The notes under the pieces are model-generated. The model saw only the letters and a list, made by a program, of their open reading frames with translations. It was not told where the DNA came from and ran no database searches. Below are positions 52,239 to 63,600 of a DNA stretch of 64,000 nucleotides, piece after piece; within the stretch, counting starts at the first letter, position 1; each line of letters opens with the position of its first letter. Source of the DNA: Dyella caseinilytica. GTDB lineage: Bacteria > Pseudomonadota > Gammaproteobacteria > Xanthomonadales > Rhodanobacteraceae. The DNA lies in NCBI RefSeq assembly GCF_016865235.1, contig NZ_CP064030.1, positions 4,402,001 to 4,466,000 on the forward strand, in the 5' to 3' direction. Made by a program: the position numbers and the translations under genes.

Positions 52239-53384
52239 ATCCACGCACAAGGTATTTCGCCCCGAGACCTTTGCCTGATACAGCGCCCGGTCGGCTCGCA
52301 TCGTCAGTTGATCCAATGTCTCGCCGGGCAACCTGCTCGCCAAGCCGCCGCTGAGGCTGTAGTTGCATGTTCCGTTGTTGGTGACGACGGCATGCTGCGC
52401 GGCGGCGGTGCGCAGCCGCTCGGCCAAGGATTGCGCGTGATCAAGCGCAATGCCCGGCATCAAGATCGCAAACTCCTCGCCACCGATGCGACCCAGAGCA
52501 TCGCCTGCGCGAATCGTAGAGCGCATCAATCCGACAAACTCGCATAACACTTTGTCACCGCCGGTATGTCCGAAGGTGTCGTTGATGGATTTGAAGTGAT
52601 CCAGGTCGACGATCAAGCATGCCAACGGGGAACGTGTCCGATCAGCCTCCTCCCAAAGCGACCGCGCTGCCGATGCGAACCCTTCGCGTGAAAGTGCTCC
52701 GGTGAGAAAATCCCTGTTCACGGCATCGCGCGCGTCGGAAAGAAGCGCATCATGGACCATCATCATGCCGCACATCAGCATCACCGGCATGATGGCAGCG
52801 CCCACGCATAGCAACACAACGTTCACGGTCGTATCGAATGTCAGCGCATTCGCCACACGATCCAATGTGATGAAGTAGATACCTCTGGCTACTTGGCAAG
52901 CCGCAAATATCACCGCGACACCTACTGTGGCGGCATGGAGATAGCGCGCTCGGCGCGAGCCCTGATAGCGCGCTACGGTGACGGCAACGGCCGCACATAC
53001 CGTCGCAGTGAAGCCGGTCGACACCACCACGCGCATGGGAATGCTGTCCGCGACATATCGCCAGTACACCAGCGCCGGTGCCGTCATCACCACGCAGGTC
53101 AACAGCAAGGGCCAGCGCGCAGGACGATGCAGAAAACGTGCGAAGCCGGCGTATAGCGTCACGCCGGCCAACGCTATCAGCAGATTGGCGATCACGATCG
53201 AAAGGAAGTCGGGAATGCGGTCGCGTAATAGCAACATCGGTATCGCAACCATAAGTGCGACATCGGCGGCCAGCCATTCCCGCACACCCGGCACGCCAGA
53301 GCGAAGCAATGAGCCAAGCAAAGGCAGCATCAGCAGCCCTAAGAGCCAAGTCGTGGCAAGCGCTACCGATACCGCGGACATCAT
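52218..53384 (-). CDS. Membrane-bound diguanylate cyclase (GGDEF)
   Basis: This 388-residue protein has about seven N-terminal membrane helices up to residue 205 and a GGDEF domain with SREGFASAARSLWEEADRTR, LIVDLDHFKSINDTFGHTGG and the active-site loop LGRIGGEEFAILMPG. The catalytic GGEEF is intact, so it should make cyclic di-GMP from two GTP. No allosteric RxxD site is present just before the loop. The membrane part resembles a MASE-type sensor, ligand unknown. Polysaccharide and adhesin genes elsewhere in the window are typical c-di-GMP targets, but no direct link is shown. Confidence 0.92.
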   Translation of the reverse strand: MMSAVSVALATTWLLGLLMLPLLGSLLRSGVPGVREWLAADVALMVAIPMLLLRDRIPDFLSIVIANLLIALAGVTLYAGFARFLHRPARWPLLLTCVVMTAPALVYWRYVADSIPMRVVVSTGFTATVCAAVAVTVARYQGSRRARYLHAATVGVAVIFAACQVARGIYFITLDRVANALTFDTTVNVVLLCVGAAIMPVMLMCGMMMVHDALLSDARDAVNRDFLTGALSREGFASAARSLWEEADRTRSPLACLIVDLDHFKSINDTFGHTGGDKVLCEFVGLMRSTIRAGDALGRIGGEEFAILMPGIALDHAQSLAERLRTAAAQHAVVTNNGTCNYSLSGGLASRLPGETLDQLTMRADRALYQAKVSGRNTLCVDTPQSPS

Positions 53385-53773
53385 GGGGAAAAGGCGTTAA
53401 GGCCCATGGAAACCATTGCCTTACTCTTTAGCGGCAGCCCCTGCCCAAGACTTGAAACCCGAAGCGATCCTGCCCGCGGGTCCACACACTTGCATCGCTC
53501 CACGTTCCAGCCCTCCTGCTCATCCCGTCATGAACAAGCCACGCGCCTGCAACCAGGCGATGGTCGCGAGCGTAACTGCAACGAGCGCAGCACACCAACA
53601 AGGTGTGCCAGCAGCTCCTGCAACGAGGATGAAGGTCGCGCGAGATATTTCAACGATACGCGGGACAGGATTGCTTTCGCAAACCATCCTGCCGTGCTCG
53701 CAGGATGGCCAGGAACGCTGCCAGCACAGGCGCAACACGCGCCAGAGTGAAGCGCTGTGAACCGACTTTGGTC
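53385..53773. other. Gap between cyclase and GST genes
   Basis: No gene is firmly supported. On the minus strand a 55-residue frame starting at 53687 (MVCESNPVPRIVEISRATFI, then a hydrophobic stretch AALVAVTLATIAWL) could be a small membrane protein, but it has no proper ribosome binding site. Confidence 0.35.
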
Positions 53774-54382
53774 TTAAGCCTCGGCTTCAGCCTGCAATGC
53801 CACCTGCACGGAAGGCCGTTCCCCGACACGCTTCACATGCGCCGGCAGCGCCGACCACCGGTCCAGATCGAACGACAAAAACGTGCTCCATCCAAGCAAG
53901 GTGAACAGGTAAGCGTCCGCCACACTGAATGCATTTCCGAGCAGATACGGCTGTTCGGCGAGAACACCTTCCAGGTAATCAAAACGCTTGAACAGCCGTT
54001 CGCGGAAATAGTCGATAGCTTCTTTTGGTATGACCGCACTCCTGAACAGCGGCGCCGCTCCCGCATGGATTTCGCTGGTCAGGAAATTCAACCACTCCTG
54101 CAATCGCGTCCTCCCCCAGGTGCCGACGGGCGGCGCAAGCTCTTTTTCCGGCTGCAGATCGGCCAGGTATTGAACGATGACCGGGCCTTCGGTCAGGACT
54201 TGGCCATCGTCCAGTTCCAGTGCAGCGACATAACCCTTGGGATTGATCGTGAGGAAGTCACGGCCGTCGGCGGTCTCCTTGGTCTGGTTGTTCACCTTGA
54301 CCAGCTCGAACGGCAGGCCCAATTCGCGCAGCACGATATGGGGAGAGAGCGAGCAGGCGTAGGGCGCGTAGTAGAGCTTCAT
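53774..54382 (-). CDS. Glutathione S-transferase (GstA-like)
   Basis: This 202-residue soluble enzyme starts MKLYYAPYACSLSPHIVLRE, the beta-class GST opening with the Cys-Ser pair near residue 9-11 that contacts glutathione. It contains FLTINPKGYVAALELDDGQV and VLTEGPVIVQYLADLQP, and the C-domain FSVADAYLFTLLGW. It would conjugate or reduce electrophiles with glutathione. ATG 54382 follows GGAGACACC; a longer open frame of 18 residues upstream is not conserved. It is divergent from a LysR gene over a 104-base gap with a likely binding box. Confidence 0.92.
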   Translation of the reverse strand: MKLYYAPYACSLSPHIVLRELGLPFELVKVNNQTKETADGRDFLTINPKGYVAALELDDGQVLTEGPVIVQYLADLQPEKELAPPVGTWGRTRLQEWLNFLTSEIHAGAAPLFRSAVIPKEAIDYFRERLFKRFDYLEGVLAEQPYLLGNAFSVADAYLFTLLGWSTFLSFDLDRWSALPAHVKRVGERPSVQVALQAEAEA

Positions 54383-54448
54383 GGTGTCTCCGTAGAACGG
54401 TGAATGGGCACGGAGAAAGTGTGGTGACTCCCGCACTCGCTGTAAAAT

Positions 54449-54472
54449 TAATGATTCAATTAGCCATCATTA
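54449..54472. promoter_or_regulatory. LysR-type binding box between GST and LysR genes
   Basis: TAATGAT (54449-54455) and ATCATTA (54466-54472) are perfect inverted arms 10 bases apart, in the 104-base divergent gap. The symmetry and AT-rich arms match LysR-type boxes. The site is 15 bases from the LysR start and 67 from the GST start, suited to repress the one and activate the other. Binding is inferred. Confidence 0.6.
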
Positions 54473-54486
54473 GATAAGCTACTGAC

Positions 54487-55425
54487 ATGATGAATCTGGC
54501 ACATTGGCGTTTGCTGGTGGCGATTGCCGATACCGGCAACATTTCGCGGGCCGCCGAACGCGTGGGCATCACGCAGTCGGGCGCAAGCCAGGCAGTTACG
54601 CAGCTGGAATCAGCGCTCGGAATTCAGATCTTCTCGCGCTCTCGCCGAGAGGTCACGGTGACGGCGCTTGGCGAGCAGGTGGTCGAACATGCGCGCGCCA
54701 TGCTGTCGCATCTGACGGCCATTCGTAATTTGGCCGATGACAGCCAAGGCTTGAATCAAGGCCGCATCCGCCTGGGCAGCTTCCCTTCGCTGATCTCGAC
54801 GCTGTTGCCGCCGCTGTTACGCAACTTTCAGCAACGCCATCCCGGCATCGAGATCATTGCGCTGAAAGCGACGGATATAGAAATCGAAGACTGGTTGGCA
54901 CGCGATGCCATCGACGTGGGCGTGGTGCTCAACCCAGCGGCAGAGCGTCATGCACTTATCATTGGACGCGACGCGTGGATGGCCTTGGTCCCGGGTTCGC
55001 ATCCATGGGGACGACGCGCTATGGCGCAAGGCGTCACGTTGTCCGAACTTGCCACGCAGCCGTTCATTCTGGCAACGAGTGGCTGCACGATAGACGCCCA
55101 AAGCCTGATGGAGAACGCTGGGCATGCGTTAACCGATGTCCGGTTCACGGTCAGGGATCCGTCCACCGCCCACGCCTTGGTTCGAGAAGGCATGGGCGTT
55201 GCCCTGGTGCTGGCGTCGACTCTGCCTGAAGACATGCGCAACTTGCGTGCACTGCCTGTGGTGCCCGCTATCCATCGGGAATTCGGATTGGTTCGCTCAC
55301 AAGCGGGGCAGCATTCCCCTGCGGCTTCCGCGCTGTGGGGCATGATCGACTCGACGATCAGAGCAACGACGATCGCCGACGCTCAGTCACCCGAGACGCC
55401 CTACCGCCACACATCGTCACCCTAG
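54487..55425 (+). CDS. LysR-family transcriptional regulator
   Basis: This 312-residue regulator has the N-terminal winged helix MMNLAHWRLLVAIADTGNIS, RAAERVGITQSGASQAVTQL and LGIQIFSRSRREVTVTALGE. A periplasmic-binding-like effector domain follows (RIRLGSFPSLISTLLPPLLR, then EGMGVALVLASTLPEDMRNL). It probably controls the divergent GST gene in response to a small molecule, as usual for divergent LysR pairs. Its 3' end overlaps the convergent glycosyltransferase-like gene by four bases. Confidence 0.95.
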   Translation: MMNLAHWRLLVAIADTGNISRAAERVGITQSGASQAVTQLESALGIQIFSRSRREVTVTALGEQVVEHARAMLSHLTAIRNLADDSQGLNQGRIRLGSFPSLISTLLPPLLRNFQQRHPGIEIIALKATDIEIEDWLARDAIDVGVVLNPAAERHALIIGRDAWMALVPGSHPWGRRAMAQGVTLSELATQPFILATSGCTIDAQSLMENAGHALTDVRFTVRDPSTAHALVREGMGVALVLASTLPEDMRNLRALPVVPAIHREFGLVRSQAGQHSPAASALWGMIDSTIRATTIADAQSPETPYRHTSSP

Positions 55426-56228
55426 GCAACTTCACTCTTCGATATGAGTGGCCCATTCCGCAAGCGAATGCTTTCGGCCAGGTCGCCATGAAACAGATGC
55501 TGTCCCAGATGCCCCAGGTTGGAATACATATCGGCGTGCACTTTGCCGCCGATATCCCGCCAGCGGCGGCAGAAGGCATAGTCTTCGGAGAGATAACGGC
55601 GCGTATCGGGATCGGTCATGCAATCGAAAAACAACCAGTAGTAAGGTTGCTCGGGATTGTTCGGTGGGCCGTCCGGAACGTAATTCAGCTCGGGATAGCG
55701 CTGCATCATCTGGTTGAAGACATGGCGCTTGATGGCCATGAAACCGGTCGGCGCTTCTGACACTTCCACGAAGCCGTCGTTCGTCATGAACTTTTGCAGT
55801 GGCTCGGCACCGTGACCCACCGCATTGAAGGGGTAATCCGTGTAGAGCGTCTCGAAGGCCTGCTGTGTGATGCCGGCCGGCAGACCTTGCGCAGGCCAAT
55901 TGAAGCGCTTGATGGGATAAATACCGGCAGCCACATCGTAATCGGAGAGCAGCAGGCGGATGGCAGCGGCGGGTTGAAACTCCAGATCCGCGTCGATCCA
56001 GAACAAGTGCGTGTATTCCGGATGCATCAGGAAAAACTTTACGGCCTCGTTCCTTCCGCGCGTCACCAAGCTTTCCGCACGCATATACAGCGAAGACCTG
56101 AGGCCGAGCCGCATGGTTTCATGAGTCAGCTGGAACATGCTGGTGACATAGTGCATGGACACCGCCGAGACATAGCACGGCGTGGCCCAAAGTACGTTCA
56201 TGGATTGCAGCGCTGACGGATCAAGCAT
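55422..56228 (-). CDS. GT-A-like glycosyltransferase, last gene of the adhesin operon
   Basis: This 268-residue cytosolic protein has NVLWATPCYVSAVSMHYVTS, AESLVTRGRNEAVKFFLMHP, and the nucleotide-sugar motif THLFWIDADLEFQPAAAIRL with D-x-D. VSEAPTGFMAIKRHVFNQMM and SEDYAFCRRWRDIGG (possible acceptor-site acid) follow. It resembles Anp1/Mnn9-like GT-A proteins found in phages and bacteria. AGAGGGAAA precedes the ATG. It lies 35 bases after the DUF4019-like gene in the same direction as the adhesin, so it may glycosylate the adhesin or a surface glycan; that role is inferred. Confidence 0.7.
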   Translation of the reverse strand: MLDPSALQSMNVLWATPCYVSAVSMHYVTSMFQLTHETMRLGLRSSLYMRAESLVTRGRNEAVKFFLMHPEYTHLFWIDADLEFQPAAAIRLLLSDYDVAAGIYPIKRFNWPAQGLPAGITQQAFETLYTDYPFNAVGHGAEPLQKFMTNDGFVEVSEAPTGFMAIKRHVFNQMMQRYPELNYVPDGPPNNPEQPYYWLFFDCMTDPDTRRYLSEDYAFCRRWRDIGGKVHADMYSNLGHLGQHLFHGDLAESIRLRNGPLISKSEVA

Positions 56229-56263
56229 GGGCTTTCCCTCTGGCTTTCGCTCTGGCCTGAGGA

Positions 56264-56731
56264 TTATCGCAGGCTATACCCAGTGACGCGCCATACATGA
56301 TCGTTATCCAGATGGAATGAGATCAACTCGCGCACTGGCTGCTTTTCATTGGCAAAGCGCGTGGCAAAAGCGACATTGGCAAACAGGCCCGGAGGCAACT
56401 TCCTGCCATCGGACTGGCTGTAGGTGAGCAACGCCAGGCTACGTGCTTGAGGTGCGCCGACCGTTTTGCGATCCGTATCCACGCCCTGCACAAAAGTGTC
56501 ACGACTGACGATCTGCTTGGTGACGTTGGAAGCGCCATCCCATATCTGGCCGACCTTGTCCTGATCGACCAACTGGGCAACCTGCAAGGCCGCTTGTTCC
56601 ATTTGCTGGTTCTGGCGCTGCTGTGCCGGCGTAGGCTGTTGCGCTGCCGGCGTTGCCTGCGCGGAAGATTGTGCGTATGCCGCGAACGGGAGCACGAACA
56701 GCGCCGTGAGCAAAAGATGTTTTCTAAACAT
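56264..56731 (-). CDS. Periplasmic DUF4019-like protein
   Basis: This 155-residue protein has a signal peptide (MFRKHLLLTALFVLPFAAYA) and a low-complexity Ala/Gln linker to about residue 45. The DUF4019-type domain contains ALQVAQLVDQDKVGQIWDGA, VSRDTFVQGVDTDRKTVGAP and FATRFANEKQPVRELISFHL. Its function is unknown. AAGGTGACACC precedes the ATG. It is the third gene of the adhesin operon, 30 bases after the TpgA-like gene, and may help adhesin biogenesis in the periplasm. Confidence 0.75.
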   Translation of the reverse strand: MFRKHLLLTALFVLPFAAYAQSSAQATPAAQQPTPAQQRQNQQMEQAALQVAQLVDQDKVGQIWDGASNVTKQIVSRDTFVQGVDTDRKTVGAPQARSLALLTYSQSDGRKLPPGLFANVAFATRFANEKQPVRELISFHLDNDHVWRVTGYSLR

Positions 56732-56761
56732 GGTGTCACCTTTTCTGTAGCTTGACGGATA

Positions 56762-57616
56762 TTAGCCGCCGCGCGTCTCAACGTGCACGACTACGCGCCG
56801 GTTTGGCGCGAGGCACGCGATCAATGTGTTGCGCGATGAATCATCGGGACACTGCACAACGGGATCGGACTTGCCACGCCCTTCCGCTCCGATCACGTCC
56901 GCAGGCACATGCTTTTCGACGAGATACGCTGCCACGGTATCAGCACGGCGCTGTGACAGCGTCTGGTTGTAGTCATCGCTGCCGATGCGGTCGGTGTAGC
57001 CGATCACGTGGATATGTACGATACGGTCCTGTTCGGCCAGCAGGGAATCAGCCAGACGATCCAGCTGGCCGCGGCCGTCGTCGGTGATGTCCGCACGAGA
57101 ATAGCGATCAAACCGGAACAGTGCATCGGCTGAAAGCGTCGTCACTTGTTCGGTTGGCTTGGGGGTCACAGTGGGCGGCACAGGCGGCTTCACGAAGCGC
57201 GCGCAGTCTTCCGGACTCCAATAGAAACTGCGCGCCAGCTTATGTTCGTCGAACAGGATCTTGTACTCGCACACGGTAACCTGCCCCGTGTCGGCGTCGC
57301 GGAAATTGAAGACATAATTCCACTCGCGTACGCCCCATACGCCTTCTTCAAAATGCGGATAGCCGATCAACTGGGCGATCTGCTGCTTGTTCATGTCTGC
57401 CTGCACGGCACGCACGGCAGCCGGATCGGGAAAGGTGCCGCCCTTGTGCATGGGTGTCACATCACTCGGTGCCGGCCAGACCAGTTGGCCGGCCGTACTG
57501 CCGTCTTTTGCCACGTCATGGCTGACATTGCCGCAAGCAGTGAGGGTGAGCACCATCGCGGCCACCATGCCTTTCAATGAAATGTGCATGTGCTGGACTC
57601 CTTGAATACGATTCAT
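56762..57616 (-). CDS. TpgA-like lipoprotein with BamE-like and OmpA domains
   Basis: This 284-residue lipoprotein has a signal with lipobox (VLTLTAC). A BamE/SmpA-like segment MNKQQIAQLIGYPHFEEGVW with VREWNYVFNFRDADTGQVTV follows, then a proline-rich linker and a C-terminal OmpA domain (FDRYSRADITDDGRGQLDRL, VIGYTDRIGSDDYNQTLSQR, ADTVAAYLVEKHVPADVIGA) with the peptidoglycan-binding Asp and Arg residues. The same domain order is known from TpgA of Acinetobacter, which anchors a trimeric autotransporter to peptidoglycan. It lies 14 bases after the adhesin stop, with GGAAGG before the ATG. Earlier or later in-frame starts are possible. Confidence 0.88.
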   Translation of the reverse strand: MNRIQGVQHMHISLKGMVAAMVLTLTACGNVSHDVAKDGSTAGQLVWPAPSDVTPMHKGGTFPDPAAVRAVQADMNKQQIAQLIGYPHFEEGVWGVREWNYVFNFRDADTGQVTVCEYKILFDEHKLARSFYWSPEDCARFVKPPVPPTVTPKPTEQVTTLSADALFRFDRYSRADITDDGRGQLDRLADSLLAEQDRIVHIHVIGYTDRIGSDDYNQTLSQRRADTVAAYLVEKHVPADVIGAEGRGKSDPVVQCPDDSSRNTLIACLAPNRRVVVHVETRGG

Positions 57617-57630
57617 GACTACACCCTTCC

Positions 57631-60600
57631 TCACCAAACCACGCCTGCACCGACACCGCCGCCAAAATCTCCGCGCGTGTTGGTGGTGGCATTGATCTTG
57701 AAGATGTAGCGACCGCTTTCCGAAATGGTCGACAGGCCGACGGCGATACCGGCCTCGCCGTGGAAGCTGCCAAACGCCACACCCGCCGAACTCTGGTTGG
57801 GCTGGTATGCCTGCGGCAGGCTTGCCATCGCCATCGCCGAAGCAATACCCGCATCGGCACGGTTGGCAACGCGATTGATGCTCTGATCGATGCCTGACAG
57901 CGCCTGATTGGTGTAGTTCTGCGCCCAGTTCTCCGCGGTCTGGATGCCCGCATCCACCTGGCTCACATTTGCCGCATCCGTGGGCGCTGTGCCTGCTGCA
58001 ACATTGGTGATCTGCCGTTGCTGCGTGGGCGAACCGACCGACACCACATTCGATTGACCACTATCGGTGGAACCCGCTCCCAGCGCTACCGAATTATTGC
58101 CGCTCGATGTCGCGCCACTGCCGATGGCCGTGCTGTTGTTACCCGAGGCCGTCGAACCAGGACCTTCCGACACCGAATTCGAACCCGTGGCCGCCGCCGC
58201 ATTACCGGTGGAATCCACCGAGTAATACTTGTTGCTTGCGCCGCCGGCGGTAATGTTGGTGACCGTGTTATCGAGGTTGTTGATCGCCGTGGTATTGGCG
58301 TTCACCTGCTGATTGGTGGCGTACAGTTCCGAGCCGTTCACCGCATCCGTACTGGTGGCGCTGACCTGTCCTGCCGCCACATTGGTAATGGTGCGCTCAT
58401 TGCCAGCGCTCCCCACGCTCACTGTGCTGGTGGGCGTGGTGCCCGCTACCGCATAAGTGTTCCCACCCACCGTCACGCTACTGGTACCAATCACGGCGGA
58501 GGTCTTTGAACCCGCGCCCAGAGCCACATCGCCCGCGTTCGCACCCGCTGTTGCACCGTTACCGATCGAAACGGCGTCGGTGGTGCTGGCGGTGGATACC
58601 GGACCGATCGCCACGCTGTTCGTGCCGGTCGCACTGGAATCGGCTAGCGATGAATTGGCGTGGAAGTATTTGATGCCGCTGCCTCCGCTGATAATGCTTT
58701 CGAGTGCCTCGTTGGTGGCATACAGCTCACTGCCGTTCACAGCATCCGTGCTGGTGGCGCTGATCCGTCCTGCCGCGACGTTGGTGATCGTGCGCTCGTT
58801 GCCCGCACTGCCCACGCTTACTGTGCTGGTCGGATTGGTACCGGCGAAGGCGTAGGAGGTGCCGTTGATCGTGGTGCCGGTGGTTGCCACCACCGCCGAG
58901 GTCACGGAATTCGCACCCAAGGCCACGTCGCCTGCTTGTGCGGAGGCGTTCGATCCCGAACCGAGGGCAACGTTGGTCGGGTTGCTAGTCACCGAGCCTG
59001 CACCGATGGAGATTGCCTGGATGCCGCTGGCCGTGGCATTCGTGCCCAGGGCGATCGAATCCTGCAGATTCGACGTGGCGTTCTCACCGATCGCCACACC
59101 GCCCGGCGCGTTCTGCTGCACCAGCGCGCCATTACCCATGCCGATGCCGTTGTCGCCGTTGACCACAGTGTTCGGGCCCACTGCAATCGAGTTGGTGCCT
59201 ACCGCCAGCGAGTCCGGATCGGTGGAGTTGGCATGGAAGTACTTCGTGGTGGTGGTGGAGAATGACGTCAGTGCACCGGTGAGCTGCCGCACGGTCACGG
59301 CATCGTTCGGTTGTGTGCCATCGGCGACGTTGATGATCTGCCGGTAAGTGGTCGAGCTACCTACGGATACCGCACCAAGCAGCGTGCGGTCCGTGGTGTT
59401 GTAAGGAATGATCGTGCCGCCGATGGTGCCGCTTGCCGGCGTCAGTGCACGATCGGAAACTGACTGCGACCCCAGCGCGACGCTATCGGTGATCGTCGCC
59501 TGTGAGCTGTAGCCTAGCGCTGTGGCATTCGTCGCCGAAGACGATGCTGCCACACCGGCCGCAAGCGAGTCCGTGGCGGTCGCGCCGTTGTTGCTGTAGT
59601 TGGCCTGCTGCGTGCCGCCATCGTTGACGCTGTAGTAATGCGTCAATCCATCAGTGACGGTGGTACTGAGGCTGTCGACCGCCTGGTTCGTCGCATACAG
59701 CTCCGAACCGTTGATCGCATCCGTGCTCGTCGCACTGATACGACCGGCCGCTACGTTAGTAAGGGTGCGTTCGTCGCCAGCGCTACCTACGCTTACGGTG
59801 CTGGTCGGGTTAGTGCCAGCAAAGGTATAGGCAGTGCCTGCAATGGTCGCACCAGAAGTCGCCACCACGGCTGAGGTGACCGAACCGGAACCCAATGCTA
59901 CGTCGCCTGCTTGCGCGCCCGCTGTCGCACCGGCACCTAATGCAATGGCATTGATCTGGCTAGCGTTGGCCGTGTTGCCAAACGCCATCGCACCTGCGGC
60001 CGTCGCATCCGATGAACTACCCAGCGCGATCGCGCTTTGTCCCGTGGCATTGTTGGTATTGCCCAATGCGACTGCACCAGCACCGTTCGCGGTGTTGTCC
60101 GCACCCACCGCCACCGCACCATTGCCGGTGGCAGTGTTCGGATCACCAATCGCCACCGCACCGTTGCCGTTCACCGTCTGGCTTTCGCCCAGGGCTACTG
60201 CGCCGGTGCCGCCGAGCACTTGCGAGTCGTGACCACCTGCAATGGAGCCTGTGCCAGCTGCCGCAGCGACTTTGCTGCTGTCTCCAATTGCTACCGTTGA
60301 AGCTGCCAGCGCTTGCGTGTTGTAACCGATCGCCGTCGCGTTCGTCGCGGTAGCGGAAGCGGCGACACCTGCGGCGAGCGAATCGGTGCCTGTCGCGCCA
60401 TTGTTGCTGTAGTTGGCTTGCTGCGTGCCGCCGTCGTTGGTGCTGTAGTAGTGCGTAAGTCCATCGGTGACGGTCGTGCTGAGACTGTCGACTGCCTGGT
60501 TCGTCGCGTACAGCTCCGAACCATTGATCGCATCTGTACTCGTCGCGCTGATACGACCCGCTGCCACGTTGGTAATGGTGCGGTCGTTGCTGGCGGTACC

Positions 60601-63600
60601 TACGCTCACCGTGCTGGTGGGTGTGGTGCCGGCAAACGTGTAGTTGTTGCCGGCGATCGTCGCGCCTGTCGTGGCTACCGCGGCAGCAGTGACGGAACCT
60701 GCCCCCAACGCGACATCGCCTGCATTCGCGCTGGCCGTGGCACCGTTGCCGATCGCCACCGCATTCGCCGTACTTGCCACGGTCGATGCACCCAGTGCGA
60801 CACTGCTACCGCCACTGGCATTGGCGTTATAGCCGAGTGCTGATGCGCCGGTTTGCGACGCGCTGGCATCCACGCCCGCCGCCACCGCGTTCGCACCTGT
60901 CGCGCCTGCATTGTTGTAGTTGGTGTCGGTACCCGTGGAGGTGCTGTTGACGCTGTAGTCATGCGTCTGGGCAGCGGTGATATCGCCCGACAACGTATTG
61001 GCCACGCTATAAAGTTCCGAACCGTTGATCGCATCCGTGCTCGTGGCGCTGACGCGACCAGCCGCCACATTGGTGATAGTACGCGGGCTGGTCGTGCTGC
61101 CCACGCTTACTGTGCTTGTCGCGGTAGTGCCTGCAAAACCAGAATAGGTAACGCCATTGACCGTCGCGCTAGTCGTATTCACCACTGTTGCTGTGACCGA
61201 ACCGGCACCCAGCGCCACATCACCGGCATTCGCGCCTGCCGTGGCACCGTTGCCGATGGCCACCGCATTCCCCGTACTTGCTACGGTCGATGCACCCAGT
61301 GCGACACTGCTGGCACCACTGGCGTTGGCGTTATAGCCGAGTGCTGATGCCCCGGTTTGCGACGCGCTGGCATCCACGCCCGCCGCCACCGCGTTCGCAC
61401 CGGTCGCACCTGCATTGTTGTAGTTGGTGTCGGTACCCGTGGAGGTGCTGTTGACGCTGTAGTCATGCGTCTGGGCGGCCATGATGTCGCTCGACAACGT
61501 ATTGGCCACGCTGTACAGCTCCGAACCGTTGATCGCATCCGTGCTGCTGGAACTGATGCGGCCGGCCGCCACGTTGGTGAGGGTGCGTGGGCTGGTGGTG
61601 CTGCCCACACTCACTGTGCTTGTCGCGGTGGTGCCCGCAAAGCCGGAATACGTAACGCCATTGACCGTCGCGCTAGTCGTATTGATCACCGCTGCTGTGA
61701 CGGAACCTGCGCCCAGCGCCACATCGCCCGGCTGCGCGCCAGCCGTCGCACCCGCGCCCAACGCGATCGACTGTGCCTGGCTCGCGTTCGCCGTGTCTCC
61801 GAAAGCCAGTGCGCTTGCTGCCGTTGCGTTCGAGGCATTGCCCAACGCGATAGCACCTTGCCCCGTAGCGTTATTGGTATAGCCAATAGCAACCGCACCT
61901 TGCCCGTTTGCGGTGTTATCGGCGCCCATGGCCACCGCGCCATTGCCCGTAGCGGTATTGGGATCACCGATCGCCACCGCGCCGTTGCCGTTGGCGGTTT
62001 GCTGGCTGCCCAGCGCCACAGCGCCGGTGCCACCGAGCACTTGCGATTTATAGCCGCCCGCGAATGAACCCGTGCCGGCGGCAGCTGCCACGGTATTCGT
62101 ATCGCCGATCGCTATCGTGGACGCAGCCAATGCAACCGAAGCGTTACCGATCGCTGTAGCGTTCGTTGCCGAGGCATTGGCAGCCTGGCCGAAGGCGATC
62201 GTAGAAGTACCATTTGCCACGGAGTTAACGCCAAAGGCCGTTGCCCCTGTTCCGTTGGCATTGTCAGCTCCGCCTATGGCTATGGAATTGAGTCCGGTCG
62301 CGTTCGACGTAAATCCCATGGCTATCGCATGGGTGCCGTTGGCGGAATTGTTATCGCCCGCGGCGAGCGAAGCATTACCGGTTGCATTGCTGATGTACCC
62401 AAGCGCAGTGGCACCGGCACCATTGGCAACGGAGCCGTACCCAATGGCAGCCGCTTCTCCACCCGTTGCATTGGCCGTGGCTCCCACCGCAATGGCATTG
62501 GCGGCGTTAGCATTCGCCAGCGGACCGACCGCAATGGCGTTGGATTGCGTTGCGGTTGATTGAGCGCCGATGGCAATAGCATTGACGCCCGATGCCAGAG
62601 CGCCCGCGGTCGAGTTGCCGCCAATCGCGATCGATGCGGCGCCCGATGCAGTCACGGCCGTGGCGGTACTGTCGCCGCCCATGCCCACGGCCGTGGCATT
62701 GGTCCCAGTGGCCTGTGAAAACACGCCGACTGCCGTGGATTCTGCGCCCTTTGCACCGGCGAGGCTGCCCAGCGCAGTGCTCCACGTTGCGTTGGCGACA
62801 GTTGAGTTGCCAATCGCTACGCTTTGTTCTCCCGCGGCATTCGCACCATTGCCTACCGCAAGTGCCTCGAAAGACGTCGCGGTGTTGCCATTCGGAAGCA
62901 CGACATTGCCGACTCCGCTCGCACTGGCGTTCACGCCGATGGCGATCGGCGAACCGCCTCCGGTACCTGTAGCAGACGCATTAGCGCCTTGGCCTAAGGC
63001 AACACTGGCGCCGGAGGTGCTGTTAGCGATGGCATTCAAGCCAATAGCGATGGTGCCCGCTGTCGTACCCCCTTCAGTGGCCTGAGCCGATGTACCTATG
63101 GCGATAGCGTCCTGTCCGGTGGCGTTGGAACCCCAGCCCATGGCGAGTGAATAGTTGCCGTTGACCGTGGAACTGACGCCGACCGCCGTGGAGTTCCCTC
63201 CCGTAACCGTGGCGAAGGTGCCAAATGCGCTAGCGCCAGCTCCATTGGCATTGGCTTGAACACCGATCGCGACCGGATTGATGCCGTCTGCGTACGTTTG
63301 TGCGCCTATTGCCACCGCGCCTTTGCCTGGCGCCGTCGCTAAGTAGCCGACAGCGACCGTATATTGGTTCGACGCAGTGGCTTGGTAGCCGATCGCCGTC
63401 GCTTCGATAACCGATGCATTGGCTTGGTAACCGACCGCCGTCGTGTCCGCTGCCGATGCGATCGCGTTCGCGCCCAGCGCCGTTGTTCCGGCTCCGGTGG
63501 CCTCAGCGTTAAAACCCATGCACGAAGAGGTACTGTCATACGCATTGAAGGGCGCCGGCGAGCAGTTCGTGGACTGGGCTTGTGCCCGCCCGCTCCACCC

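Noticed and set aside
62072..62563. Long plus-strand open frames opposite the adhesin gene, rich in Ala, Val and Pro
   Set aside because: These are mirror frames caused by the strongly periodic codon pattern of the adhesin repeats.
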